DNA of 64,000 nt from NCBI GenBank assembly GCA_025677815.1, contig JAIXMP010000002.1:2076512-2140511 (forward strand), written 5' to 3'. Below the pieces are notes generated by a model, which searched no databases, was not told where the DNA came from, and was given only the letters and a program-made list of their open reading frames with translations. Position numbers and translations under genes: made by a program. The DNA is from Phascolomyces articulosus (taxonomy: Eukaryota > Mucoromycota > Mucoromycetes > Mucorales > Lichtheimiaceae). Shown here piece by piece: positions 11,372-23,615 of the stretch. Within the stretch, counting starts at the first letter, position 1. Every line of letters starts with the position of its first letter.

Positions 11372-13675
11372 ATGACTCGACATCGTTTTTATATATTACT
11401 CTTTTTACTTTTTATCACTCTATTAATTTTACCATGTTTTATGGTTATTGCTCATGACAATGTGGAACTATCAAAAAAACAAGACGACAACGAAGACGAT
11501 ACAGCATTCTTGATTCCAAAAACAACCAATGATAATGACCATTCCCATCACAATTATAACCACCATTCATACCATCCTCATGACAACGACAACGACGATG
11601 ACACATCTAAAGACCATAGTCATAAAACGCATAAAAGTGAAGGAGGTTATCATCAAATAGAAATACAACATGAGACCCATGAAATATACCCTATTATTGC
11701 AGATATATCCACAGCCGAATTTCAACTAGCCACGACAGACACTATGGATGAAGAAGATGGAACAACGACAAAGAAGACAAAGAGTAAACCAGAAGAATTA
11801 GGACAAAATAAAAAATTGGGAAGTGCTTCTCTTACAGGAAATGATGATGGTACTGTCTCTAGTGCCAATTCCAATCGAACACCCGATTTTTCTTTAGAAG
11901 TCAGTGAACATGTACGAGTCGATTTATTTTGTATTATTGATCCTACATTTTGTGAAAGAGTCGCTGTTTCTTTAAGAGATGCCGCAAGTCAATTTAATCA
12001 AGTAGTGAATGTCAAGAATGATTTGGTGTAAGTTTCTTCGTTGTTTTATAAATATATATAAACATTTATGCAAAAAAAAAAAGTTACTATTAATATAAAT
12101 AACACCTTTTTTTTTTTTTTTTTTAGAATACAAGCATCGTATTATAGTTTTTGTGATAAGGGATGTGCCAATAATACATTTGGTTGGGGTGCTCCTTCTT
12201 CACAGGTATTATATATATATTTGACATATAACATTTTCAAATCGCATCATATTATTTACAGATTTTCTATTTTTTTTTTATTTCAGTTTACACTTCCATT
12301 TGAAGATGGTGCAGACTTGAATTATATATATCCTCAAGCGTTAGCAAAACAATTAGCACCTTATAGTAATACATCTGCATGGGCCAATCATGATATTGCT
12401 ATAGAAATCAATCATGATATTTATATGAATTCCATTAATTTGGAAAAGGCCAAGAATGATGGATGGAATAACACAGGTGTTCCACCGGGTGGACTTTATT
12501 ATTTCCAGGTAAGTAATCAATCATAGAGAGTAGTAGTAGTAGTAAGAGGAGGAGGAGGAGGAGTAATGGGATTGGAATGACAAAAGAAAAAATAACACGT
12601 AAACGCATCTTTCCCCCTTCCCCTGACATGATGGAAACTTTATTAGAATGATACGATTTCTGCAGAACAAGTCGATATACGATACATTATGCTTCATGAG
12701 ATCCTGCATGGACTTGGATTTATTAGTTCATGGGCTGCTTATTTTGCAAACGAAGCATCCCCTTTCCGATCATTGATTGATGGTATTATTGATCCTGACG
12801 AACTTCGACTTGTGACGCCTAGTCCATTTTGGTACATCAATCATCAAACTGGACCGATATTTATCACAGGATTCCAACCCACCATGATTTTTGACAAGTT
12901 TTTATACATCAGCAATCCACAAACCAACACGACCAAAGCAGAATCATTAGCCTCCATTGGATTTGACATGCAAAACTTTTGTGTTCAAGACAATGAAGCT
13001 TTTATTATCAATTTTGTACAAGAATTTAATCGATCCAACCAATCACTCACTGCCAACCGATTATGGACATGCATGAGTGAAGAAGGCACTTTATCGTTCC
13101 ATTTCCCTCCTTCTGCCATTGGCAATAGTACTTATAATACCAATACGTATTTGAATACCACCTATACTACAATGAAATTGTTGACAGGTGATCAAGCTTT
13201 GACGTCACATATGGAATTATCGGATCGTAATTTCCGACCCGGTATTTCGATTTCTCATTTAGATGATACATATAATACTACACCAGATTTTATCTTGACG
13301 GCTGCCTATATTCGTGGAGAACGATTGGAAGATATTGTGGAAGAAACATATAGTAGTTTACCAGTGATTTATTATAATCAGACCATCAATGGGACAACAA
13401 CACAACATGAATATAAATCACCCATTGGACCCGGTGTGCTTAGAATGTTGGATTCCATGGGGTACAGTACTGTATTAAGTAATACCAATTACACGACAAC
13501 AGGAAATGTCAAATCGGGTAAAATTCCGTCAATTTGTGATGACAAGAATAATAATCATGGTATGGCACAAGCAACAAAAACACCCACAACATCGGATGCC
13601 GTTTCTTCCACTTCATTGAATATTGGTGATATAGCTTTATGGGTTGTAGTATTATCTTCCGTTTTGTTATTTTGA
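11372..13675 (+). CDS. Secreted GPI-anchored zincin metallopeptidase-like protein
   Basis: Four exons join in phase: 11372-12027, 12127-12205, 12287-12508 and 12647-13675 (661 residues). The protein starts with a signal peptide (residues about 5-27, LLFLLFITLLILPCFMVIA). A His/Asp/Asn-rich linker follows at about 50-90, then a lumenal or extracellular domain with Cys-containing segments. Residues 336-344 are HEILHGLGF, a zincin HExxHxxGF site in which the two His bind zinc and the Glu is catalytic. A SSW follows directly. The position where metzincins carry their third His ligand holds no His, so a remote ligand is needed, as in leishmanolysin-type enzymes. The protein is rich in N-x-S/T sites. 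It ends with a small-residue omega region and a hydrophobic tail (IALWVVVLSSVLLF) typical of GPI signals. The likely role is cell-surface proteolysis; the substrate is unknown. Its exact peptidase family is not certain. Confidence 0.85.
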
Positions 13676-13917
13676 GTCAACTACCATTTATTTTCTCTTT
13701 TTCTCTACCCCCCAAAAATATACATCATTCTTCCCTTTCCTTTTCAAACAACACAACAACAACAACAGCAACCTATTTACACATACATACATATACGCAC
13801 CAAAAAAAAAGACTTTCTCCTCATCATCTTATAATTATCATTACCAACATGAATTTATCATGCTCTTCACTTGTACAGTATCATCGTCTCATCCATCAGC
13901 ATCTTCCTTATTATTAC

Positions 13918-13951
<34 letters not shown>

Positions 13952-15237
13952 TTATTTGGAAATCCATTCTTTTACTCTATTTTTTTTATTTAAATACAAA
14001 TAAATAAATGAATGTACATATTATTATATTCCCTTAAATGAAAACGATAATAATAATAAAAAAAATAATAAGATTCTATCATGTAATATGTAACTGAGTA
14101 ATGTGTTGAGTGGCTTTCCAATTCCTCCTACTTCTTCCTCCTTGTTTCTCCTCTCTCTCTCTCTCCTTATCTTTTTCCATTATAATAGTATATTTAATAG
14201 ATGCATATTTGTATTTTACAGAGCATAAATGTATATAAATTGAATAAAAAACATAACAACAAAACGGCTTTTATTATTTATATGTACTTATAAAAAAAAA
14301 GGGGAGGATTTTATTTTCATTATATATATATATAATACATATTTATTCATCTTATTATGATCCATATGATAATAAGAATGATAAACCATTATCATCTCTA
14401 AGGATGATCAAGAAGAATCGTCATTATTATTTTTTTTACGTATATATATATATAGGAGTATAATAATAATAATAATACGTAATAACTTTACTAGAAAATA
14501 TTGCCACCCAACTATAAAGTATTAGAATTTATGCGTCATTCAATAACTCGTTTAGAGTATAAAAAAATCTGGAGGGGGAGAAGAAAGAAGAAAAGGAAAG
14601 AGGAGGGAGTCTATTCTATATATATAAGATGAAAATATTTAGGAGTTGACAGGTCCAAGTGGATTATATTAAAGATACTAGAAGGAGAAGAAAAGGACGA
14701 AACTTGTTGAAATGAATATAGTGGTTAGTGGTGATACGGCGACTACTACTAATACTACTATTACAACTACTACTCTTTTTTTTTATTATACATATTTATA
14801 TATGTACATAAACAAAAGTAGAGAAGAAGCAGAAGCAACAAATGAGAGATCGCCCGTTTGTTTCTTGTCACAGGGCATCATCAGCATCACCATCACCATC
14901 ATCTTTTCCCCCGAACCTCCTTTTTTTTTTTCTTTTCCAACATAAGTTTCATAATAGAAAAAGAAGTCAACAATTCGTTTTTACCAAATTATCATGATAA
15001 CTCCTTTTTCTTCTTAAAATTATAATAATTCTCACTTGCTTTTTTCTCTTCTTCTTCTCCCCCCAACTTGTTTATAAATATATCTTCTTCACCCCCCTTC
15101 CCTTTCCATAATAATATTCATGCGTTATTACGCGGAGTATGCAAAAAAAAAGAAAAACTTTTTTCGATTTCCTGTTTTTTTTTTTTCTTTCTCTTTTTCT
15201 TTTTTTTTTCTTGATTTGCCACTTAACAAATTAAATA
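13676..15237. other. Intergenic with simple repeats
   Basis: This stretch holds the 3' flank of the metallopeptidase gene and the promoter of the next gene. It contains a TAT/ATT microsatellite at about 13909-13951, short AT and CT dinucleotide runs, an ATC-type run near 14877-14900, and strongly pyrimidine-rich DNA just upstream of 15238 (about 15170-15215), as in many fungal promoters. The ORFs at 13639 and 14712 are translations of these repeats. Confidence 0.55.
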
Positions 15238-16210
15238 ATGATGATTTCATGTCGTTCTTCAGCATTTTTTAAAGCAAAATGGAGTCATTTTTTAACGTGG
15301 ATAAATAATAATAGTACGAATGTTGATTTATCCACTACAACACAACAACAACAACAACAACAACAACGAAAACGAAGACGGTCATCAACAAGAACAACTC
15401 CTAAATCATCAAAAAAGAAACAACCTATCATTAAAAATACTTATTATTGTACTTTTTGTTCTCATCATGAAGAAGATCAAAAAGAAATTATTAATAATAA
15501 AGTAGAGGATGGGATAAATAAGAATAATAATGATCAGGATTATTATTATTATTATAATAATAATAATTATAATATTTCTTCTTCACCTTTATCTCCATTA
15601 CAACAACAACAAGATGTATTCATTCATCCTACATCGATACCTTCCTCCGCAGCAATCATCTCTTCATCACCATCTCAACAATTATCACCCTCATCACCAC
15701 CACCACCACCTCATTATTTCACAAAACGAAGAACAAGTAAATGTTCAAATATCAGTGAATTTACATCATCTAGTCCACCTACTTCAGGACAACAATTCAT
15801 GGCCTTGTTTCGAAGAAGACCTTCTAACGCGTCTGAAATATCCAATGTGGAAATTCAAAAAGAAACAGAAAATGTTCATCGACTTTATGCATTAGCTGTA
15901 GATGAGGTAAACTTACAAAAAAAAAAAAACAAATAAGGATTGGAATGATCAACCCAAATCTCATTAATGAAATATAAAATTTTAGGTAAATTTTGCAGAA
16001 GATTCACGCGGATCAGCTTATTATGCGGGAGATTTGATTACAGCAAGAGAAGCAATTGATGATTGTGCTGGTGCATTCATGCGTTTATTGCTTCAAATTC
16101 CAGATCATCAATTGAGAACTCAATTACAATCTACCATCACACCAAGATTATTGAACTTGCAAGAAAAATTTAATGCATTGCCACCTGAATCTTCTTTGAT
16201 TTCTTTATAA
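15238..16210 (+). CDS. Gln/Asn-rich protein with MIT-like C-terminal domain
   Basis: Two exons, 15238-15906 and 15986-16210, encode 297 residues. The intron uses GAG|GTAAAC and TTTTAG|GTAAAT. The N-terminal two thirds are low complexity: a Q8 run near residue 40, a basic KRRRSS stretch, Asn/Tyr repeats and a Pro-rich run. Conserved-looking sequence begins near residue 210 (VHRLYALAVDEVNFAED) and continues through a helical bundle up to residue 290. The alternation of Leu/Ala positions, with AYYAGDLITAREAIDDC and LLQIPDHQLRTQL, resembles the three-helix MIT domain that binds ESCRT-III tails. That assignment is an inference from pattern only. Ser-rich RRxS segments (RRTSKCS, RRRPSNAS) could be kinase sites. 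It lies 457 bp upstream of the F-box/RCC1 gene on the same strand. Confidence 0.75.
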
Positions 16211-16667
16211 TAGCTTTTTTTTTTCTTTCCCACCCCCAACCCAACCCAACCAAAACCCCTTTTCCTTTCTCCCTTTATATAATTATCTATCTATCCTTTT
16301 TGTTAACAATATTGTATATAAAACAAACGCCACCACCACTATCATCATCATCATCATCATCATTACATATCATATTCATCATTTTATTTCATTTCATTTC
16401 ATTTCCATGATCATTTTTTTCTTTTTGAACAAAATCACAAAATCTATTTTTTTTTTTTGGTTCCATCATCAATCCATCATATCATATGGGTTCCTTTGGG
16501 TTGCACATTTAATGTATATTTTTCCATTTTGAGTGTGAAATGAGTTGTTGGGGGGGATAGAGGAGGAGTGAGAAGTGACAATAATTGCGGGTGTTTCATT
16601 ATTTGCTTCTATTTTTTATTTTTTTACCTATTCTTGGCAACTACAATAACAACTCCATAATAATAGA
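16211..16667. promoter_or_regulatory. Spacer and promoter of the F-box/RCC1 gene
   Basis: Between two plus-strand genes lies 457 bp of pyrimidine-rich DNA with a CAT/ATC microsatellite (about 16341-16365), an ATTTC run (16381-16405) and a G7 run near 16550. No ORF is seen. The start of the downstream gene at 16668 has an A at -3. Confidence 0.4.
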
Positions 16668-18523
16668 ATGAAATTCGAAGACTTGCCACTCGATATTCTT
16701 ATTGATAATATTTTATATGATCTCGATACACAATCCTTAGTGCGACTCAGTGGCACTTGTAACACGTTTCGTCGGCTTATTGATGACGAATTACTTTGGA
16801 AACATCGCGTATTGACCGATTATAATTTACCATTGGATGCCTCATTTCGTCATACTGGATGGAAACGATTATATTTAAAACTTGAAGATTCAGTGGTGTA
16901 TACATGGGGTGAAAATATGGATGGGAGATTGGGTCACCCATGTGAAGCAAGACCCGTAAGAGGTCGTATCAGAGGAGGTGCTAGGTATGAATATATATCT
17001 TCCTTTTTTTTTTTGTAACAAAAGAAAAACGATAGGATGGTTAGAAACATTTTCTCAAACCAAAAAAAAAAAAGGGACGTGTATGATCTAATTGGGCAAC
17101 ATGGTAGAGTGGCTCGAAGGGATGATCGTTTTGCATCACCCCAAGAACTTGTCTCATTACGTGGAAAGGGTATTGTCGATATTGTATCTTCTGGATGGGG
17201 ATTTCATGCATTGGATCGTCATGGTCGCGTTTGGTTATGGGGCAGAGTAAGTTACTTCTCTTCTTGCAAGAATAATAATAATAATCATAAATTTGACATT
17301 CTTTGTTATATTGATTTCATGCGGGGTGGATTTATTTTAGATGTTGGATGGATACGGTGGCCAAATTCTTGGTCAACGACCCGTACCAGAACCTACCCAA
17401 GTTCAAGTGCCAAGTAAAATTCAAGCTATTTCATGTGGTCGTTCGCATGCGATTGCCCTTGGCAGTGATGCAAGTGTATGGCATTGGAATAATTATCAAA
17501 TAGTGCAACGTATACTTATAGAAGGAGATCCCACCATTGTACAAGTAGCTGCTAATTGGGGATATTCTTCCTTAATAACTAGTCAAGGCAAATTGGTCCG
17601 AGTGGATATTCCTCCTATATCAACGAATCCGGAAGAATCTTTACCGGATTTGGTGATTCCTGCCACATCGGGTGTAACATTACAAAGTATAGAAGCGAAT
17701 GCCAAGAATAATTCCGTTCCTTTGAAACCCATTGAAAAGGGTGATAAAATTGTACAGGTAAAAAAAAAGATGGGGAGAGAGAGGGGGGTGGATGGGAATA
17801 GATAATCTATATATATATATATATATATATATGATTGAATATGATACTAACGTCCATGATCATTAGATTGCAGGACTTGAGAAATGTACCTTGGCATTAA
17901 CTCGTTATGGACGTATATTTAAAATCTGGACTGAACTTGCGGATCCTTTGATGCTTGTCCCAGCTACTTTGACAACAGAATTAACTAAATATGGTGCAAC
18001 AGAACCTGAAATAAATGATCGAGATGCAACTGGAAATAATAAAAAAATGCATCGTTTCGTTTCGTCTCAATTTCGAAATTTTGCTGTTTATACTGCCAGT
18101 GGTAGTGTTTTACTTGGTCATCAAGATGAAACAACAGCAGAATCTGAACCTGAAGTATTGGAACAATTACAACATGATATTTGTAAAGTAACTTTTGGCG
18201 AGTAAGTCTTTATTTCTCTCTCTCCCTCTTTTTTTTTTTTTTGACGTGTGTGTGTGTATCTATAAAATGATGGATCTAGTAAACAAATTTTTCTTACACA
18301 TTGAAATTTATTGTATAGTTATCATTGTGGAGCATTGACAAATCAAGGTCGTCTTTTGACATGGGGTGCCAATAGTAATGGTGCTATAGGAGATGGTACT
18401 ATGAGTATGTTTGCAGAACGTAAAAATATACCTGAAGAAATTACTACATTAAGAAATATGTTTGTTTTTGCGATTGGATTTGGTGGTTGGCAAAGTAGTG
18501 CTTTAGCTATTCCTCGTGATTAA
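16668..18523 (+). CDS. F-box / RCC1-repeat protein (Saf1-like)
   Basis: Five exons join in phase: 16668-16984, 17108-17246, 17341-17757, 17867-18201 and 18319-18523 (470 residues). Residues 1-45 are an F-box (FEDLPLDILIDNILYDLD ... CNTFRRLIDDELLWKHR), which binds Skp1 in SCF ubiquitin ligases. Then come RCC1/ATS1-type blades: VYTWGENMDGRLG near residue 87, RVWLWGR near 148, CGRSHAIALG in exon 3, and GRLLTWGANSNGAIGDGT in the last exon. The order F-box then RCC1 propeller matches yeast Saf1, an SCF substrate receptor. Conservation weakens in the middle of the propeller. Intron 4 has a textbook TACTAAC branch site. The 3' splice site of intron 1 (17107, preceded by CTAAT) is the only choice found that keeps the frame, but it is the least certain boundary. 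Confidence 0.88.
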
Positions 18524-20846
18524 TCAAATAAAAAAAGATAATGTATAAATATTCTTTTGATAAATGTCTATTTTATTTTATTTTAAAAAGAAATATGTAC
18601 ATTATATATAAAGAAGATAGATAATACAATGAAAATGGTTTGTTTGATTTAACATCTCCTCTGAACACAGCGGTCAGTATGACATGTTTGTTCGAGACAA
18701 ACCAATTAGGGTATACGGAAGGGAAAAAAAATACTATTGGGATACAGGGAAAAGATCATAGATGGTACATAGGAGAAATTGCTTGCAATGTATTATGAGG
18801 TTCAAATTCGGGTTATAAGTACATTTTAGTTACGTAGTGAAATGGAGGAAAGGATTTTTTTTAGAGGATTTATACATAGCCCTTGTGTTTTTTTAATCAA
18901 TTATAGTCAAACAAATCGTAATCCAGCTTTGGCAAGCCAATTTTTTGCTAGAAAAGTTCCGGCTATTCGATTCAAATATTTTAGGCAATGCCTGTATGCA
19001 TCAATTTTGGTGCAACTTAAAAAAGCCAATTTTGTTTTTTCAGGAAGTAAAAGTGTTGAGCATTGCTCGTCGTTAATATTATTTGGACAAAGTATGTCAA
19101 AGGTTTTCAACATTTATTGATACCAGCATTTTTTATATATTTCACCCATCATTGATGATTTGGCAAAAAACTGCATCATTGCTAAGTTTCAACAAGGAAA
19201 TAGTTGATCCTACTATTCAAAAATGGTTGACAAAGCAGCAGTAACAACTACATTAAGCAAAACATACAAAATAGAATTAGTCGAGGAATAAATGTTGGGG
19301 TTTTTCTCTAACGGTTGTAACTTTAGACCGTGAGTAAAAATAATAATAGATGAAGACCTTTTTGTCATAAGGTTTTAATGAACCGGGTTTATACACCTTT
19401 ATGTTATAGCCCAAGTCAAGCTTCCATTTTGGATGTACTATAAATATAACAAAAGCTGGGATACCTGTTTTACGAAGGAGAAGCTACACAAAACCAAAGA
19501 TGCAGGTGAATATGTGTTTGTACCAATTAATGGTTCGATTGCAAAGGACAAACCGGATGAATTGGACCATTTAAAGTAGTACGCTAAATGCAGATGTGTG
19601 TGTATGTTTTTGTAGATGTATAGAAAAGAGAAAATCCAGTCGTGCTAATGCAGCACAAGTCAACAGTAAACGAAATATACAGCTGTAGAAAAAATTCATT
19701 GCAAAGTGATTGAGCGGTCGCATAGATGCATATTTATATATTAGTAGAGTAAAGGAACTCAGCTGCATGAAAGTAGGATCGACGTTTGATTAAGGATTAC
19801 TGTATCAAAAGGCCGTTAGTTATGAAGGATATGATGCTTGAAACTTTGGAAAGATCATTTATTCTACTTAGTCATGTAGATATTGTTGGATACGTGATTA
19901 TTGGTAAGGAATAGAAACAAATAAAAAGAGTGATCAAGTATTGGTACTTTTGCTAAGTTGATACTAAAGTTATTTTACTAGGAGGACAAATCTTGATATT
20001 CGACATGGATTCGCCAATGGATTATATGGTATGGATAAGACATGAATCCAATTAATTATCCAACTTGTACCAATGATTATGTTGCATGAATTGGTCCATT
20101 TATTGAATTGGATGTGGTGGTAAAAACAAAAATAAAAGCCACCACTTTGAAAATGTATCACAAAATCAAGAGTACCGAATGATGGGTCATTTGTTTTGAC
20201 ACCAAACCAATATACGACAATATACATATCAACAAAATCCATCACCACAGAAAAAACCACAACAACACCAATTTCAACAGAAGTTGAATCATCAGCTAGT
20301 GCATCAAAGCAAGCAAGAATCATATAAATAGAAAAGTTTCTTTTTTTTGTGTTTCTGATTATTATACTGATTCAACACGAATTACACTGTTTCAACAAGC
20401 AAAAATATTGTATATTGGGGTTTTTTTTATGCATTTATAAAGTGAGAAAATGTAAAATATATAGTTGTAAATTTGTATAGTGGTTCAATGGAAAAAGCAA
20501 GGGGTGAAAAGTGGCAAATATCTTTAAAAATATGAGGTGTGTGGAGGGAAAATCTTGTTGAGGGATGATGATGATAGATGAGGGGAAGAAAAAAAAAGAA
20601 ATAAAAAAGCATATATTTTTTGTAAGGTTTTTTTTTTTTTTTTTTTTTTTTACTTTTTTATTATTATTACGATGATTTTTTTTTCTTGTACTAAAACAAC
20701 ATGAAAAAAAAGAAGGGAATTTCTTTTTTTTTTTCGAGGGATGGAAGAAAAGGGAAGAAGAGGAGAGAAATGTAAAATAGTTATGTGGGGTTTTTTTTAA
20801 TAATCATATTTGAAAAGAAAGCAGAGGGAGAGAGAGAACAAGCATG
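18524..20846. other. Spacer with decayed coding fragments
   Basis: No intact gene was found. Three stretches look like former coding sequence. At 18907-19113 both strands are open, and the minus reading (68 codons from an ATG, containing AYRHCLKYLNRIAGTFLAKN) looks the more protein-like. At about 19408-19578 a plus-strand frame reads FWMYYKYNKSWDTCF ... YVFVPINGSIAKD and then stops. At about 20170-20326 a plus-strand frame is Thr/Ser-rich. They do not assemble into one gene. The last ~250 bp carry T- and A-homopolymers and the 3' flank of NAP1. Confidence 0.4.
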
Positions 20847-21357
20847 TTACGATTGTTTGCATTCTGGAGCATTTTCACCCTTGGCCGTTTGCTATATGAT
20901 ATTTATCATCATTGCATTAGTTAGTCCAATTTACGCATAGGAGCCAATATTGGATTCACATTCTGTTAGCTACATTACCTTTCCATCGTCATCATCATCG
21001 TCGTCGTCGTCATCATCATCACTTTCATCTTCCTCATCATCGTCATCTTCTTCATAAAAGTCATCCTATATAATTTGAAAGTATGAAACATGTCAACTAT
21101 CATAAGCCAAAACTAATTCCCCTTTTACCAGAACTTGGATGATCCTGACTCCTTCCTACTCCTCCCAATGGATCCTATATACACTCCTTAATTACCTCGA
21201 ATTCATCTTCGGCAGCGAAATCTTCATACTCTAATGCCTTTCCAGTAAAATAATCGACGGCATGAGGAATAATCTTGTCCTTAAATTCCTCGCCTAGTTA
21301 AAATGAATCATCATCAAATAAGTACATATTTTTATAAAAAATCGTTGTCATTATAGT

Positions 21358-21396
<39 letters not shown>

Positions 21397-23007
21397 AGTT
21401 TCATAATCCACTTCCAATTTAGCATCCAAACCTTCTGCTTCTTCTTCATCAAGTTCTGTATTATCATCAGGGAAAGATGGGGGATGGAAGAAGGAGAAAA
21501 ATGTATCGGCAGGAACAGTGCGTTTGACAACACGGGTCTTGTTGGTACCTATACAAACAAATGGTGTTGTTGTTTTATATATATAAGTAAATGGATTTGT
21601 TGTTATAGTTGGAAAAAAGTGGAAGGGGAAGAGAGGAGGGAGAGAGAGAGGGGGAAAGGAATATATATATATATATATATAAAACCAGTTTTTTTTTCGA
21701 GTTTTATTTTACCTTTGTGGCGTTGCTTCTTGGTCTCGACCTTAACGGTCAAATCCTTATCTTCCTTCCAATGAATATCACAGCCTTCGGCATGATCATA
21801 AACATAATCACCACCATAAGCATGTTCTTGATAATAATAAGTCTTGGTCAACGTTTTATCACTGAAATGTTCATTTTCAGCAAAATCAAAATGAAGTTTA
21901 AAACCAGGTTTGTCCATATACGACATGCGAATATCCACCAAATGTTTTAATACCAATTCATCTTGTTCGGTAATGGTTTCCGAGATTTGAGGATGATTCT
22001 TTAATGCCGTCAACCAGAATTCAGGGATACCCACCATGGACTCCTTGTCATCCTCTTCTTTACCAGCCGATGAACTTCCTTCCTCTTGTTTCTTTTCTTC
22101 TTGTTGTTCTTCCTCTCCTTCTTGATCTACTTTTTCACCCAATTTGACTTCTTCCTCGGTAGGTTCATAACCACCCGTAATAATTTCGGTACGTTTGGTG
22201 TAAAGAGGTGTATACAATTCAAGATATTTCTTTTCCAATGCCAATACTTCTTCTTGAAACTTGCCTTCCAATTCAGCATGTTTTGCTTGGAAATGTTGTA
22301 AACCATGAATTCGACGTTTCACATGGGTAGGTAAAGAATCAATATAACCCGATCGACGACCCACAAGACTACCCAATTTTCCTTGAAGCATGCTGATTAA
22401 GGCAGGGTTACTGGTAAATGCTCCTGTCAAGTTAGATGCATCAGCTGTGTTACTGTTCGGATCACCTACAGTAGTAATAATATAGATATATATAATTATC
22501 CATCAAGATATTAAAAAAAAGAATGGGGTTAATAAAATGAAAATAGTGACGATTGGTTGTGTTTTTTCTTTTTTTTTTAGGTTTATAGAAGAACGTTGTC
22601 TATTGGTGTATGTGTGAGGCGGGAAGAAGGAAAAATATACGCGTAATAATAATAAAAATAAAAATTAACCTTTGGATTCTAGTGTTGTGGCATCTTCAGA
22701 AATACTTGATATAGTTGGACGATAATTCGAAGTAATAGGTGCAGGATTAATAGGTGTATTTTGTGGTGTTGGTGCGGTTAATTCTTGTTTTCTACTACTA
22801 TTAATGTCGAGACGAGAAGCTATATATATATAAATGAAGACAATGTTTAGAAAAAAAAATGATTGTCTTATTCAATGCATAAAAAGAAAAAAGGATGGTT
22901 CAATCTTGATAATAGATGGATATAAAAAGAGAGAGAGAGAGGAAGGGTATTCCATAAAGATATTTTTTTAAAATAATATAAAACTTACTTGGTTGTTTAT
23001 TATCCAT
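20847..23007 (-). CDS. NAP1: Nucleosome assembly protein NAP1
   Basis: Seven exons read in phase on the minus strand: 23007-22989, 22819-22670, 22465-21713, 21548-21396, 21293-21196, 21065-20979 and 20891-20847 (434 residues). NAP1 is a histone H2A-H2B chaperone that shuttles between cytoplasm and nucleus. Exon 3 holds most of the NAP fold: the long dimerisation helix (HGLQHFQAKHAELEGKFQEE, about 100-120), an acidic insert (about 160-195), then IPEFWLTALKNHP and the core beta sheet. A basic stretch spans the exon 3/4 junction (ETKKQRHKGTNKTRVVKR). FFSFFHPP and the acidic tail follow, with a run of about a dozen Asp. The last exon is only 45 nt and ends in PECKQS, which matches the CKQ tail of other NAP1 proteins. 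Reading on into the preceding intron would instead stop after GKVM. Exon 1 has only 19 coding bases. Confidence 0.96.
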
Positions 23008-23615
23008 GATTATAAAAATGAGATTGGAAAAGGTTTTTTTCTTTTGATGGAGAAAAAAAAAAGTGGCCTATGCGTATATATACGGAGTCTGCAGGAAAAA
23101 AGAAAAAGAAGCTCAAAAAAAAAAAGAACTGAGTGGAAGGATATAGTTAGAACTCAACGAATGGGTTGGGTTCGGCTGTTAATTATTTACTATATATATC
23201 TTCCATAGTTATTCTTTTACTAGATTCTATTCAAAGAAACTTAATATTCAAGCCTAATCTTTCTAATTAAATTAAAGTAGTTGTAGTAATATATTTGTAT
23301 CCTAAACAATACACCGTTCCACTTGTTACTGTCCATGCTGAGGTTCTATATACTATTTTAAATGGATAAAAAAAAGAAGGTGATGGCATTAAGCAACATA
23401 TAAGAACAAATACTCCGCAACTTATTCTTTATATAATATATTTAAAATTAAATAAATCAAATGCAAGCATGTTTCCTTATCTTCTCTTTCATATAATGAT
23501 AACATACCCACTCAGACAAGAAGCTAGCTAACGTAAAAAAAATTGTGGGACGGAGTAATAATTATTTCAACTTTTGTATGAATGGGTGGGTGGGTGGTTA
23601 TGTTCTACATAATAG
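23008..23615. other. NAP1 promoter side and spacer
   Basis: The first ~150 bp upstream of the NAP1 start is its 5' flank on the minus strand. No ORF with coding character is present. An AT run at about 23617-23633 marks the downstream end of the decayed gene that follows. Confidence 0.4.

Noticed and set aside
13639..14007. 122-codon ORF overlapping the end of the metallopeptidase gene
   Set aside because: It reads a shifted frame and a TAT microsatellite giving poly-Tyr. The metallopeptidase frame with a GPI tail is clearly the real one.
21484..22301. Plus-strand ORFs across NAP1
   Set aside because: They are antisense shadows of NAP1 exons; the minus-strand reading matches a conserved family throughout.
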